Positions 13,831 to 27,461 are shown, counted from the first letter of the stretch. The stretch is 64,000 bases of DNA from Paragonimus skrjabini miyazakii (GCA_014338405.1 JTDE01000118.1:38961-102960), one strand, 5' to 3'. Notes: a model not told the origin generated them from the sequence alone. A program made the numbers and translations.

Positions 13831-14242
13831 TGACAGATGACGTTTGTATTGTGTTTCACCAAGTACAATTTAGAAATTATTCCGACTTTCGACATAGTCT
13901 TAATGCTTTCATGCTCATTTCCGACACAATTGTCTGGAGATACTGAGGTTATTTACCCAGATTTGATGCTGCATTGTTATACGTAATCCAACATGGCTTA
14001 ACACTTCTGCATGCAATTGAACAAAAATGGTCTTCCAACCTGCCTTATTGTAAGACCACAACAGCATTAGTACACACATTTTACATTGAAAACGCAGTCT
14101 GACTATACAAATTAGATAATATTTTTTCATAAACCCACAAAGACGCGTAATTACTGTAAGAACAAGGTGGTAATGAAAAGTTGTTACGCTGTACCGCACG
14201 ATAAAGCATACCAGAAAATGCGGTTGTTCATAAACCACTCAC

Positions 14243-14409
14243 CACTAAATGTTTTGTGTCTTTAGTCCAAATCACAGCCACATTTGTCCACCTGTGTGGT
14301 TGTTTGATCAATGGTGCGCTAATCAGCAATTGTCTTTTGGCTGTACGTAGTTCAAAGGTGAGTCTCGCGTTCTGTATATAGATGGCGAATCCATGACCGA
14401 ATTGCGGTG
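14243..14409 (-). CDS. LamG-like repeat 1, middle exon (167 nt)
   Basis: Starts APQFGHGFAIYIQNARLTFE and ends WTNVAVIWTKDTKHLV. GFAIYI..ARLTFEL, then RWTNVAVIW, are the classic LamG core strands. I chose the acceptor at CCACAACTAG because only it meets the phase left by the previous exon and puts ILST next to APQFGHGF. A longer frame upstream (ANGRLCG..) would need a different phase. Donor GTGAGT, phase 0. Confidence 0.75.
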
Positions 14410-14513
14410 CTAGTTGTGGAATTAATAATGTTGTATATCTGTTATAATCAGTCATGATTCCACACAGTCTTCCATTCGCAAAGAACAAACCATGTATTCA
14501 AAAATAAACTGCA

Positions 14514-14613
14514 NNNNNNNNNNNNNNNNNNNNNNNNNNNNNNNNNNNNNNNNNNNNNNNNNNNNNNNNNNNNNNNNNNNNNNNNNNNNNNNNNNNNNNN
14601 NNNNNNNNNNNNN
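14514..14613. other. Assembly gap (100 N)
   Basis: Exactly 100 N, lying 100 bp upstream of a LamG exon. Sequence may be missing or misjoined here. Confidence 0.98.
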
Positions 14614-15874
14614 AGTGAGGCAAGTACAAACCTGCTTATCTGCATGAAGACTAAACCACTGAGGACTTCACAATAATCAATGAGCTGCAAAGCGTAGCCC
14701 AGTCGGTAGACCGCATGTAGTTGTTTCGTATTCAAATCGAATTGTTAGAATTGCTTACGGGTAGTAATTAACTCTTTCCCATAGACTGATTATAGAGGAC
14801 AATCTGACGGTACTGCCTCTATTTGCAATCTTCGTTTGACTTGCTCTTCTCGTTAGCTCTATGGTCATCTGACTTGAAAATCTGTGTAAAATTCAGTTCT
14901 ATCCAGTTCGTCCATCATGCCTTGTTCTGATGAACATACCACACACAACAACAATACGATTATATCGTCTTTTAAGATTAACAGATTAAGCCTTTGAGTG
15001 CGAAACGCGGTTTGAAGATAGTGCGATAAATTTCTTAAAATTAAACCTGCTTAAGAACGTCAGTTGAAAACAATCACTTTCTTATTGGGATATAGCCAGC
15101 TGTAGTTTAAATTTCTCACACTTGTTTTTCTCATCGGACAAATTTGTTTATCACTTGGATGATCAACTTTGAGATTGCATAAGTGTTCTCAAACGCATTT
15201 GCGACCCTTCTGTTAATCATCCAATATCATTTGACAGGAGATGTTCGTGCAATCCCAAAGACATTGTGGATACAGTGAAGACTGTGTATGGGAACATTGC
15301 GCATTGTTAAAAATCTCCAAAAATCCCATCATCACAAGAAGAAAGTAAGTGACGCATACTTGCAGGTGGAACACTGTTTTTGGAAGCTTAATTTCAGTAG
15401 GCTAACTATGGATTTCTAATGCGGTGGTAACTTCTGTATGCACTGAACACATGGTTCACACTATGCAGTTTCCCTGAACTACATAGGCCTTGTAGAATGA
15501 TCATCCGATAATGACTACACTCATGAATGCTCATATTGTTTAGGTTGAGTCACAAACACAGGGATCAGTTTCCATTGTCTGTGTTTTGATATTCCATCAT
15601 CGGTTATGATTAGGAAAACTGCTGGAATGTGGAGATTTGGTCGGTCCACACGATCCACTGTTGTCCAACAGTGGAACGGGAAAACAGTGATTTTGACTAA
15701 CTTTTAAACGTGTATATTCCATGTTCTGTATTTTGTGAAATCAATGACTCTTTGTAAATTTGGTTACGACTGTCGAGTCAGTTCTTACGTTACAATGCAT
15801 GGTACCTAATCTCCCTCAGAATGGGCAACTACTCGACTGGATCCACTCTAAGCTTGTTTATACATTTTTTGACA

Positions 15875-16040
15875 GTACGCTGTCACTCGCCCGGATGGCA
15901 CTTCTCCCATAGCATGTATACACTATTCCGATAGTCTTTTCTGGTCCGTCGTCTTCCTGGCGTTGGGGCTTGCCCTCTTGTTCCTGAATTTCGCTTGTGA
16001 GTAGTATACTATTCACAACGAAATTGCCTGTTATACAACA
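15875..16040 (-). repeat. LTR remnant, same family as 29889-30197
   Basis: It aligns with the 5' part of the 309-bp LTR: shared CGATAGTCT, GTCTTCCTGGC, GCTTGCCCT, TTGTTCCTGAA, the near-palindrome at 15995-16018 and the TATACAACA terminus at 16040. The 3' LTR end is lost or unrecognisable, and no gag or primer site adjoins. It carries a single copy of the 18-bp unit that is doubled in the other LTR. Confidence 0.75.
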
Positions 16041-17241
16041 CTAGTATTGCTATTCGAAGTAAGTCCAGGAACTCGAGAAAGGGAATGTACGCGAATAAGT
16101 AAACGATTGTGGAGCTGTGAGATAGACTTATCTAAACTAGATTTCTCAACCTAGTTTTCCATCGGCGATTAGAGTTCAGAAATTTTCACCGTGGGATATT
16201 GGTCAACTTCGATAGGGAGACTTCTGTAGTCGACAATAACAGTGATTTCAGTTTATTCGAGGCATTTGGCAAATGTTACGTTTATTCAAGATCAACCTCG
16301 TTGATATAATTGCAACTATTTGTACAAATACTTCTCTGAATTTGCAACAGCTGACCACTCGTTTAGGACATTTAAAACGTTTTCTGAACCAGGCGTTTTC
16401 TTTGAAATTTCATTCGATATTTCACAATTACGTCAATTTCCTATATCTCGTTGTAAGAATGCACTCTCACTTGATCCGTTGGTTCCGACAAAGTGATGAT
16501 TGCGATGGTTTCATTGCTGTAAAACAGAATTTACAGTGGTCAGACACCGTATTTGGATTTAAGCCCGTAACAAATTTGCAAGCTTCTCGGTACAGCCAAC
16601 TTCTTTGCAGTTTGTACTATTCATTGCAGGGGTGCCTACAAACTCAATCAAACATCACCTAATGTCCAACAGCAACTGTAATAATGAATACTAATGGCAA
16701 CTCTTTGTTATTCTGGAGAAAGCTACCAAATCGAGGCTGAATTTGACGACAAGCAATGAAGGTTACCAAAACATTTACAAGAATATATTGTACATCCTTC
16801 ACAGATGATCTCAGAATTTCTGTTCAGATAAACATTTCTGTTGACCTTCGTCTGATGAGATCATTTTTATATAGATTTAGTTACGATTTTGCTGTTGATA
16901 AACTTTCACACACAGTTGTGATCACAAGCGAGTAACACTGTCTTGGATGAGAACGCTGTATTTGTGGCCGAGAAGCTCGCCCTGCCTATCCGGGCTTGAG
17001 AAAGCACTATTGATAAGGCTGATGGCTAAAACAACCGAACTGTTTATTGCAGCACTCGGTCTTCAGATATGTTACCTATTTTATTTAGCTACTAACAAAG
17101 ATGAAAATAAGTTACTGCGAAATTCTCTACTGTTATCGTTTTGCGATACACAATTAACGGGCATAAAGGTTGTGGGCTCCGTCAACCAGTTTACTATGAA
17201 CTCATTTGACCATAACTTGTGACGACGGATAGTGGCTTTAC

Positions 17242-17688
17242 CTGTGGACAGGATCACTTCTGGATTTACGTAGCTGTCGTTGAGAAATTTCATCCATATG
17301 CTTATGGACAATCCATACTCGCAGTCCTCAGCGTTGAATAGACACTGCCTCAAATAGGCATTCTCTAATTGCAAGCTCTGTATTAACTCCAGACAGCCAC
17401 TTTGATTATCATTGGGTTGTAACACGACCGAGTGAGAATTGCTCGTTGACAATCCTTTGTCCGACTGCGTGTTGTTCCAAGCTCCACGAAGTGGTACGAA
17501 TAGGGAACGAGAATCGTTCGGTTGAGGAAATACGTTGTCTCCAAACATGATGGGATCTAGAGCTTGAAAACGTGTGAATAAAGCCCTCGATAAAGCATTT
17601 TCCTGAGGTGCCAAATCCAGTATGGTTAAACTCGATTGTTCAGCAAGGAATTTCCACCAATGGTTTGCCGTGGCTGAGTAACGCACAT
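17242..17688 (-). CDS. Large exon: spacer plus start of LamG-like repeat 1 (447 nt)
   Basis: Acceptor TTCTGTTTCTAG, donor GTAAAG, phase 1 on both sides. The first two thirds (DVRYSATANHWWKFLAEQSS..) are unassigned. The end, CLFNAEDCEYGLSISIWMKF then EVILST, matches the first strands of LamG/ConA-like domains, where a GLSISLWLK-type strand is followed by ILSTG. The fold continues across two splice junctions into the next exons, which is strong support for the model. Confidence 0.75.
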
Positions 17689-19949
17689 CTAGAAACAGAA
17701 GGAAGTGTTGATGGTTTTTGTTGTTGTTGAGTACTGTGAAAATCTACGAGATGCCAAAACTAAGAGATATAGGGAAACGGACGCGTAATGTAATTTTACC
17801 GGTGATCAACTGGAAAAAGAGTATTGACAGAGCAATCGTTATGGACGGAGTAATACTTTTGGCGGTCACAACTCCGTGGTATTTCATCCGGTTGGTGTAC
17901 CGCCACAGTACGAAATTTGTAACAACTGGTCCCAATATGTTTAGTGAATTAATGGAATGACGTATAAGAAAGTTAAAAGTGCCGAACATGTTATTTTGTC
18001 GTATTTCTAAATGTGCTCTCTTTTCAAGAATCCAGTGAACTCCCGCTTCAACTCTACCCTAATCAATAGTCGTCAGTATGTTTGGGAAGCAACACACGTT
18101 TGCCACACGAAAGTAGTGTGAACGGTTGTCTGCCGAGGCATCTACTGAATGTGACTGCCACTACCCATCATGGTAACAGCACAAAGATTGTACTACACCC
18201 AAGGCACACATTTTCGGTTCTATCCATTTCAGGTCACCAACTGGCAGTTGCCGCATTTCTCTCAGACTGGAGGTGCACTTCATCCTTGTGCTCTCCGAAG
18301 GAGCATGTCATGAAGATGCACGAAACAGTTGACTCAGCTTTATTATCTACACTTCTCTTTTATTTTGCTACCTGAATATTTCGGGTCATTTTCTACAAAA
18401 ACTGACTTTACTAGCGTAACAGATGAACAGGATATTATGGTGATGCGTGTTGCAATGAATGGTGGATCAAAATATAGAAACAGGCAATAAAACTTTATAG
18501 TCCTCTATATGAATGTTTTATTTATGGAAACATTCTACGCAACTGTACGTATATATCACATAGTGTTAAATTATAACGACCAAAAAGCTGCTTCTCTAAA
18601 TCACTGAGATTTTACGCCCATAATGAATAACTAATGGACAAAGATTCCAATCACAACGTATTTCCGTCCGATTTTCTATTCTTAATCATGTGACAACGCG
18701 TGAACTATTGTACATATATTTTAAACTTTCCGCAGTTATTCGGTTCCTTATTGTTTCACTTCAAGTAGATCGCCTACGTATTACACAACGTGTTCCACAT
18801 GATGAACAATCATAGAACGATGACATTCCCTTATTTGACAGACTTATTTGAACTATCTTGAAGATCCTCTGGGGGAGTGTCATTCACGTGTCTGAATGTG
18901 AGGTTGTGTGGATCAACGCCTACTATGTGTACCTACTAATCCCATTACTATTACTGTTTGCTCATGTCTTTTTCTGATTTTGGATTGCGTGAAAGTTGCT
19001 CGTAATCGCTGTTCAGCTTGTAAACTGCCATTCGCCGTTATTGCTACAACGGATATGAATTATTCGTGTCTATATATTGCCTTTGTTGTCGATCTTTAAA
19101 GCATCGTCGAAATCGTTCATTTTCATGCATCTTTGAAGGCAACGAATTGAAAATCATGTCACTAACTAAACCTATCTTTTCTGTTCCCTACAGAGTCAAG
19201 CGTTTCACATTAACCCCATGAACTTACTTAAATATCTTAATAATCTGAAAAAATAATAACATCCGGATGTTGCATACAATGTTTTGCTTGCCTGAAGCGT
19301 GTCACAGGCCTGATAAGTGAACTACGCAGTTGAAAAACAGTGCTCTTCTGACCGACTGCGGACTGGCGATCATTTTTGTTCTAACTGTCTCACAATCTGC
19401 TAAATATAAACTGGATCGAAATTAGCCATCGTGGTGTCGGCTCGATAAAACATAATGCGCAATGCCAAGCCAGTTATTTAGCTCGTGACCTATAGAAACT
19501 AATTGCCTTGAGCGAGTGGTAATCATCCAGAGTCGCCAGAGGTTTTCATACCACACTCAGCAAGTTAAAACTAGTATACCAAATACGAGAAGTTTGCGTC
19601 AAATAGTTGACAAGGTTAGTTTCAATATTTATTTGTCTCTAGATGCTCATCTCTGAACTATCAGATCCACATTAATGTAGCAATATTTGACTGTTGTTTG
19701 TGAAGGCAAGAGAAAGCAGACACTAATTACTTCCGTCTGAGTACTTAAATTAAAAACGCTTTACATTTATTTCATACTTACTGTCCACATCATTATCAAG
19801 TAGTTGCTAATGCGTTGTCTTAAAATCAGTCACCCGTGAAAGTGGCACCGAATCTCAAAATCGTCAGCTCAGTGCCTGTAGATATCCCTAGGCAGATACT
19901 TCAAAACTGCTAGTACTTACATCCAATGAGGTCACATTGTTATACTAAC
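17689..19949. other. Intron, nothing recognised
   Basis: No domain, repeat copy or convincing exon. A GTAAGT donor for the minus strand at about 19768 lacks a usable acceptor in phase. Confidence 0.5.
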
Positions 19950-20042
19950 CTTGTAAACTTTCGGTTGGGGCCTCATACACATGAATTGGTTCTGGCTTCA
20001 CTTCTGGAACAACAGGGTCGTGGAATGACGGGAGATTTGTGG
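19950..20042 (-). CDS. Small Pro-rich exon (93 nt, phase 1-1)
   Basis: Acceptor TTCTTCGTCAG, donor GTTAGT. Reads TNLPSFHDPVVPEVKPEPIH then VYEAPTESLQ. Its last base plus AT of the next exon make GAT, keeping frame into the first LamG exon. It is a flexible linker. Confidence 0.6.
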
Positions 20043-20498
20043 CTGACGAAGAATAGAGAAATGAGGGATTTGTTTGAGTTGTGAAAAATAATCGTTAACC
20101 AACTGCTGTTCTGGGCTGTGTTACTTAAATGTTTTTTAACCACATTCCGAATTGATTTCCAAGGTTACTAAGTGACGGCATCTTTTACAGCGTTGTATCA
20201 GTGTTTCAGAGTTGAATGTTGAAAGGTCCGCATTCTAATCGCGTTATTCGTGCTGACAGTACTATTTGCATTCATTTTTGTCTCTGCAGCTATTTCGGAC
20301 AGTCCAATACCTTCTCTTAACTGATTCTATCCGAGACGACCAGCTCACGGCACAAACAATCATTTGACCTTGCTGCCTGACCTAGACATTGTGAATGGCT
20401 AAGATGTTGTTACAGTCATTCAACAAAGCAGTGTTTTCTATTTTTATATTGTACTTACAAATCTCAGCACCGATGAATCAAACAAGTTGTTTCACTAC

Positions 20499-20684
20499 CA
20501 ATTCCTCCCAACTCAACAGAAATATTGGCTCTAGAGACAAATGTGTCATAAATAAGTATAAACAGGCTTTCCTTCAACTCACGTTCGACACCTATGGCGT
20601 TCTCATATTGGAGCATTTTGGAGTTCATTTTTTCCATGTAGTCGTTATAGAATTCCTGAATCCACTGGGACTCATTGACAACAA
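20499..20684 (-). CDS. Linker exon between stalk and LamG region (186 nt, phase 1-1)
   Basis: Strong acceptor CTATCTGTTCAG. It starts VVNESQWIQEFYNDYMEKMN and ends VSRANISVELGGI. I chose the donor GTAGTG at 20493-20498 because the stronger GTAAGT at 20453-20458 lies past an in-frame stop. The long helical stretch followed by a beta-like ISVEL end is reminiscent of SEA domains, which often follow mucin stalks, but I see no diagnostic GS-V-x-V cleavage motif. The match is inference. Confidence 0.5.
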
Positions 20685-21233
20685 CTGAACAGATAGAATA
20701 AAACAACGAATGTACCGAATTGTGATTAACAACTGAAAATAGTATCAATCAATATTGGTAACATTTTCAATCTGAAAAGAAACGAACACATACAGATACT
20801 CCATTGACTACCCACAGAATTTCAACTGAATTTCTACTTCCACAAATATATTAATGATGTTCAATCCATCGAACGTCACATCGAGTAATGGACGTTACAC
20901 AAGCTATGAATACAATATACTTTAGATTATTATGTGCAACTTGCCTGATCACTTCATAACGACAGTCAATCAATAATACATGTGAGCACTGGTTACGCGG
21001 ATACCCCGGGTCATAAAAAAAATATTAAAACAGGGGAACTTGATTTCACGAACTACGATTCTGTGGCTAATGATTTTCGGACGTATTCTCTATGTTAACC
21101 TACCAGCGAAATTTTCAGTATTGTGCAATGCTTTCCACTGGCTGTGGAATGTAATGAGTATTCCTAGTTCCATATTAGTAGGTGGCGTAGTGATTCGAGC
21201 AAAACAATAATGCAGACTTACTTCCAGAACAAC

Positions 21234-21263
21234 ATGCATCATTTGTTCTTTCTTCAAGCGAAA
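21234..21263 (-). CDS. Possible 30-nt micro-exon (phase 1-1)
   Basis: A consensus GTAAGT donor follows RTNDACCSG, preceded by a fair acceptor (TTTCGCTTGAAG). It fits the phase pattern between M9 and the linker exon, but is too short to trust. Confidence 0.25.
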
Positions 21264-23414
21264 TACTTCGCAACAACCTCTTAATTGTTAAAAAACTCAA
21301 TGTGATAAATTAGCGAATTTCACCAAAACCGATAATCTGATTGGAACTCATTCTAATGCGTGCGAATGGAATAGGAGAAATGTTCTTTCCGGCAAATGTA
21401 CTGATGCCAACCGCTTTGTTCACTGCATGTGGCTTTCCCGTGTGGTTCGCAGTGCAAGCAACTTAGATAGGGTAATCAAAATGGGTTGTTGGGGAAGAAG
21501 ATGCCAGATGGACTCAACATACATCTGTAGACCTTGGTGGGCGTAGTTTCCAATTCCTCTTCGGTGGGATTACGCAACACTATTACAATATTTTTGTTGA
21601 TGATCGTTCAACCGACCAGTTTGTTTTCCCAAATAACGTGTATTCATCTGTCATTTTTTGACAAATCGATGACTGCTCTGTTGAACAAGAATGAAATTTG
21701 TTTGGCAGAAACGGCAAGCAACTTAGACATACTTCTTCCGGTAGCTTGGACGCAAAATTACATAGCAAACGGAACGTCTGTTATTTGACTGTCCGTCTAA
21801 TGTGATATCTTATGGATATCTTTATTACTCTCTCCACTACGAAAGTTCACTGCATTTTTTGGACAATCGAAAGTTGCTTCTGTCGAATTAAACAACAGTC
21901 TGTGGAGTTTATGAGGATGAATGCTAGAAAATACCCATTACACTGTCTGTCTCTATCCGAGCTTATTACAAACCAAAGATATTACTTCAACTTCGGAATG
22001 TTCAGCGCTGTCATTCTAGTTGCATATTTTTGAATAAAAACTGTGTGATATATGCCACCGTATGTCAGATGGTCTCTACTAGACGACTTTTTAAATCGAA
22101 TTGTCGAGTTCAAAATGCTGAACTTTCCATCGTTCAACTCACAATAGTGGGTGACAATTATGCGCACGACATAGAGACGTAAAGGTGTATCAAATGAGAC
22201 GCGTAGCCACAAAATGGTTGTCAATGCATACCAAATAATTCGGAAAAGTGAAATCATATGTAGATCAATGTGAGGATTAATTGAGGTTATGAATCGCAGA
22301 AGTTCTCGAATCTCTACAAGCAATGTTAGGATGACGAGTATCACTTTGTGACAAAAATGCAAATGTTGAGCGACAGAGATAGAGCAGTCTTACTCTCCAC
22401 TTTTTAAATTGATGAAGCAGTAACATTTATTTATTGCAAAAATGCACTGCAATGATTTTTTAAACAAAATAACAATGGTGCCTACAATGTACCACAAATT
22501 ACACACTGTCACGCGGTTATAGTTCACTTTGTTGTAAAGCCGTTTTGTATCCAAATGGTCAAAGTTAGCATACGTAATTCGCGTGCCTTTTTTCAACACA
22601 CAATTTCATCTCAATAATGTACATTGTTTTAAATAAAGTATTTTTACCTTTGGAACTTTTCACTGTTTTTCGTTGCTTGTCATTGAGAGTAATTAACCGG
22701 TTTTCATAGTATGTGGGTAACACCACTGTAATATGTAATACACCGATTGCTTACGATATGCTGTCCTTAGGTGGCCATCGCACAAAAGTTAAACGAGTAG
22801 CATCGGCCCTCAACCGGTAGGAAGTAACGCGGAGGTAGTATCTTATGCCAAAAAATATAGAACTGCGCGAAGTAATCCGCCTGTACAAGAAATGAATTCT
22901 ACCCGGTTGTTGCATTCTGAATGCTAGGCCGCAGTTCGCATGGGTCCTTATCCGAACGTGTTCAGAGAGTATGTGGACGATCTCAAGTTAGAGTGTTCAC
23001 CATTACGGAAAAAATGAACAGTACTCCATCACGTTTCATGAAAGTGAGAGCCACTGGTTATGAGGAGCATTTTGAAAGTGGAATTTGTTCTGGTCGTCTA
23101 ATGAGGGGAGTGATATCTGTGAAGATAAAACCACAAATAGACAAAATGCGCTCAATAAAGTCGAATTTCGTACGGCTGAGAAGAAACGGCAACAAAGACA
23201 ATGATGAGCCGATATACCATGGAATGGGGAACTAGTAGGCAATGACGGGCCCAGTTTTGGACATTTTAGCTGAAAATCGACCGTATGAATCGTTTGATGG
23301 CAGGTTTCATTGAAGCATGCATGCTAGTTTGCGATAATTCGTGCAGTGGATTGAATAATGGTTGACGGAACGTTAAAGACGTTTCACTTTTTGGTATACA
23401 TTGTTACACATCGC

Positions 23415-23480
23415 AAATAATGCGTTTCTTTGATAAGTTCGAGGAAACAGGTTGTGTATCGAACAGGTTGGGTCGACGAA
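23415..23480 (+). mobile_element. Possible DNA-transposon helix-turn-helix remnant
   Basis: The frame reads RFFDKFEETGCVSNRLGRRS, close to the FxETGSVxxxxRSGR pattern at the N-terminus of Tc1/mariner-like transposases. About 550 bp upstream, IELREVIRLYKK (near 22860-22895) resembles the first helix of such domains, followed by a stop. No DDE core is visible, so this is a weak, old remnant if real. Confidence 0.25.
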
Positions 23481-25169
23481 GCTCGTTTGTCTGTGAGTTG
23501 TCTTCTTGTGTGTTTGTTATAACCACCAGGTCAAAAGAGTGGAGATCGATACACGCGTGTAAAAGTGACTTAGACATGTATTTGACTTGTCAACTGCTAG
23601 GTAAATTGCGAGCGCCCGAGAGGTATCCCTCTGAGAAGAAGATTAAAAAATAAGTCAATGACTTGCGATCAGTATAGATTGCATGTGATCGACCTGCAAA
23701 CTCTGATATTCTTCGGGAACGCAAGGCTGTTTGCAAACAAAAATGAATCAAATAGAAGTGAATGTCTTGACTGTGTTTTCTGTCACTGAAAGCCGACAAA
23801 CCTGTTAACGTACGGTAACAAAGGAAACGAGTAAGGTGTATTAGAGCTTGCGCAGTGTTGAGACAACCGCACTGATATGTTGATATCCACGTCTGTTTTC
23901 AGACTGACTCGTTTGCTAGTTTAGTCTCATAATGATACCGACAATCATGAGTGATCAATGAAGGGCACAGTAGTATATCACTTTTGCATATTCGCATTGG
24001 TCTTTAAGTTACGAATCCCACTGTGTAACCACCCGTTGTCAGTTGACAGGATGTTTGGCTACACATTGTGTGCAATAGCATTTCTGACCATTCTAGCCAA
24101 CTTCGTGTCAAAAAATGGTATTTCACATCTTTTAAAATTTAATTGTCATTGTTTTTTACATACCGGGGAACACCGTGCTGTAATCCGTATTAGAAGCATC
24201 TGTCGCAGCTGAAAGTAGATTTGGAATGTAAATAAGTTTTTGACAGATTTTATCTAAACTATGTTCATAAACTTTAAACAATTGTCCGCCTAATCTTAAA
24301 AATGCAAACAGCACAAGAGGAGGTCATTGATTGTATGGTTGCAAGTGGACAGACTGGGGATTTGTGAACCATAATAACTTGTCCGATCCATAGTCAGTAG
24401 TCAGATAAATAGTCAAGGAAATCATGTTAGTAAACAATGTATTAGGATATACAGTTCGACATTTCAGTCTATAAAACAATTCCTTTGTGACAATTGAGTT
24501 GAGGCAATCGAAATTGTCGCATTAATCAGGATCAAACATGAGACGACTGCTTAGTATAAATATATAGTGAGAGATGAATCGATGTGGTTATCAAAAGACT
24601 TAGAATGTCCCTGCGGAATCTGGCTATACTGGTTAGTTAAAGCCCTAGACGTAACTGAATACATCAGGCTGATGCTTGCGTCCACCTTCAATGGAACTGT
24701 GAGGCATACACACTCATCAATAATGCACAAACGGATGAATCTTCTCAAACCGCCCGGAATTATTTGGCGGACAATCAACGTTATTGTCATAAGGAAGTTC
24801 GGAAGAAAGGCTTATTCCGCACAAAACGATAAGTTGAAGAAAAGCCCTATTTTGATCGAGAAGATGGAGAGACCTAGGAGGTAAGTTCATGAAAACTGAG
24901 CACATAAAATCAACATGAGGCAAACAAGGAAGATGAGAGGTAAATGAGAATGAGACATTAGCATGAAAACAGCTTCCAACGGATTTCGCTACCCGGATGC
25001 ATAGGTTGTTCTCACCTCAAAAACAAGTCACTTACACGAACATAACTGACCAGATTGAGCCTCGCATCAGTGTAACTGGGCGTATAGTTTATGATATACG
25101 TGCAGAAACGCACACAACATTCATTCGTTCCATGTAACTGTGTAGTAGACTGAAGTATAATAAACTTAC

Positions 25170-25229
25170 CTGTGTTTAGCGTAGACTTGTTGTACGGTTG
25201 TGGTCCAGTTGACGTTGTATTAGTTGAAT
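25170..25229 (-). CDS. Mucin-like exon M9 (60 nt, phase 1-1)
   Basis: Acceptor GTCGACTGCAG, donor GTAAGT. Reads STNTTSTGPQPYNKSTLNT with sequons NTT and NKS. It is the last stalk exon before the linker and LamG exons. Confidence 0.7.
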
Positions 25230-26090
25230 CTGCAGTCGACAATGTAGATAAGAATAACTTGAGTACTAGTGGTGTGTGACTATTTTCATGTTGTTGTACT
25301 AACCTCACAAACATATCATTTAAACGTACACAATATTCGCACCATTAACGTCAGCTGACATCTTCTCGACTAACATCTCCATGCAGAAGATAGATAACGA
25401 TTGTCGCAGCTCAATAAATGGACATGACTCATGGTTCGTTAGTTACATGTATGTTATCATACAACCAACTCAGTAGCTTACGTTAGGGATGTGGATATTT
25501 GGCACACAGAACACAGCGTGTTCTTAATCAGCGGTCGGAACTTCTGAGTGAACCCTTTTCTCAAATGTTAGTGATTGGATTTTTATTCTTCATCATGCAA
25601 CCTTTCCACTTTCTGACCTTCTCATGGCCTACCACTGGAACTGAAATTGTTCCGCATCATCGATTGACGGCGGGAACAGTTGTTCAAAGAACACTATAAG
25701 CTTTAAATCTCAGACCTTTTGCACAAAGCTTTGTGACAATATGATCGTACAAATGTTGCCCATATGGATAAGTGACACATCAGTTGAACCCAAAATTATC
25801 CCGAGTTGAAAAGATACCTCCATAATTTTAGAAGTACAGGCATCAGTTTCGGTTTCTCCGTGTCATTATTCAAAAAACATAATTTTCGAAATGCACGAAG
25901 CAATTCGTAACCTTGTGGTTGTCAATTCTCAATCTTTGAGTAGTACTCTGCACTCAAAAGCTGAAGGTTACAGTTCAAAGTGCAAGGTAGCATGAGCAAT
26001 AATATCAGTTATACCATCGGGTTTGCTGGAAGCGCTGAACTTCTGGAAACACACGTATATTTGTATACAGCTGTTCGAGCACTTGAAAGT

Positions 26091-26123
26091 GTGTATACCT
26101 GTGTATACCTGTGTGTATACCTG
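26091..26123. repeat. Short tandem repeat, (GTGTATACCT)3
   Basis: Three imperfect copies of GTGTATACCT, the third with an extra GT. No associated gene. Confidence 0.7.
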
Positions 26124-27461
26124 TCAAGCTGTGCGTAACGTTTGCTTGTCTCTCATCAATCACTCAGACAATCATTGTTCACTAGTTCTGAATACCTACT
26201 GCATAGTTTTTCTCGCTTTGTCCTCATTTTCGTCATCCAGTTTTGATAGGGAAAAACGTTATGCCTCACGACTCGATAAACGTTCTGCGTTCCAAATCGT
26301 ATTCCGAGTTGATCTAGTTTTACCTATCATTATCTGTTCACCTCGCCCGTGGAAAATACCAGTAACTAGTCATTGAAGTGATCCCGAATTGTCAGTCTTA
26401 TCTCAGCTGGAATACCACTGTTCTCATATGAACACATTATATTTTGCTCACAAATGTTAACATATACGTCATTCATTCTTGTTTGCGAGGAACTACCTAT
26501 TTGTCCAGGAGTCGTAATAACAGACTTCTGCTATCTTTAAAAATATCCTCAATATGTTATGTCGAGGAAGGTTTGTGAACCAACTCGAGTAGCCTGGTTA
26601 CATAATGGACATCTAACCTTCTTGGTACAATTTTTTGTTTATTGGAGTTAATTGTCATTCTCTGTAAACTGTTCAGAAGATCAAAGATTTTGTTTGACTT
26701 CCATCCTATTGATTTGTTGTAACAAATATCGGGGTATATAAACAAGATCTTACGGTATCAAAGAAGAGTGATTTCGAATGGCAATTGTAACTGACACGTT
26801 TTATTCACTATCCCACCCCATGAGGCGTCAAACACGCACAAATTATGTATGTATGGAAACGTGATATCGAAGGGTGTGCACTCTGCAACGTAACAAACTT
26901 GTATGGGCTAACAAATCTATATAACCTTTGCGATACGTATAGTGATTTCCTCGTTCGTACTTCCCATACTACTTGTGTCATAATAATGAATATTAATGGA
27001 TTTTGGGTGTTACATTTTGAACAACTCTCAGAACTGATCCCAGATTTCGTATTTCTACAAATGTTTTGGCCAGAAATTTTCTGGCAAGCAGCATTAATTT
27101 GAGTTTCGTATTGACAACCTTGTCTGAGTCATTTTCAATACGTTGAGCACATTCGGACAATTGTATGCAAATCCTGAACGTGTAATTTTCGCTTTCGACA
27201 AATCAAGTTACAGAAAGGAATCCGTAATTTAGACCTGTTTAAGGCGATTTAAGTAGTTCGCTCTTTATTCCAAATCACATTGATAGTAACAGTCAAGATG
27301 ACGTAGAATGTCGATGCTAGAAGACTTTGTCGTACACTGGCGGCCCAGACTGAGTCTCGCACCAGTGTGACTTGGTGCATACTGTAGCATTTGCGTACAA
27401 AAGACATAACATTCATTCGATTCATGCAATTGTGTAGCAAACTAAATCATACTGAACCTAC

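Noticed and set aside
14410..14488. Longer LamG exon including ANGRLCGIMTDYN
   Set aside because: Its possible acceptors give the wrong phase for the upstream exon. The shorter exon restores the ILST-APQFGHGF core.
16273..16662. 129-codon plus-strand frame
   Set aside because: AT-rich, no domain, no splice or translation context; treated as chance.
20453..20498. Extension of the linker exon to the strong GTAAGT donor at 20453-20458
   Set aside because: An in-frame TGA precedes that donor; the GTAGTG donor keeps frame and phase.
21982..22362. 126-codon minus-strand frame with a hydrophobic start
   Set aside because: WLRVSFDTPLRLYVV looks suggestive of a membrane or binding segment, but there is no acceptor in phase and the rest is uncharacteristic.
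24567..24884. 105-codon plus-strand frame
   Set aside because: Overlaps a comparable minus-strand frame; neither has motifs or splice support.
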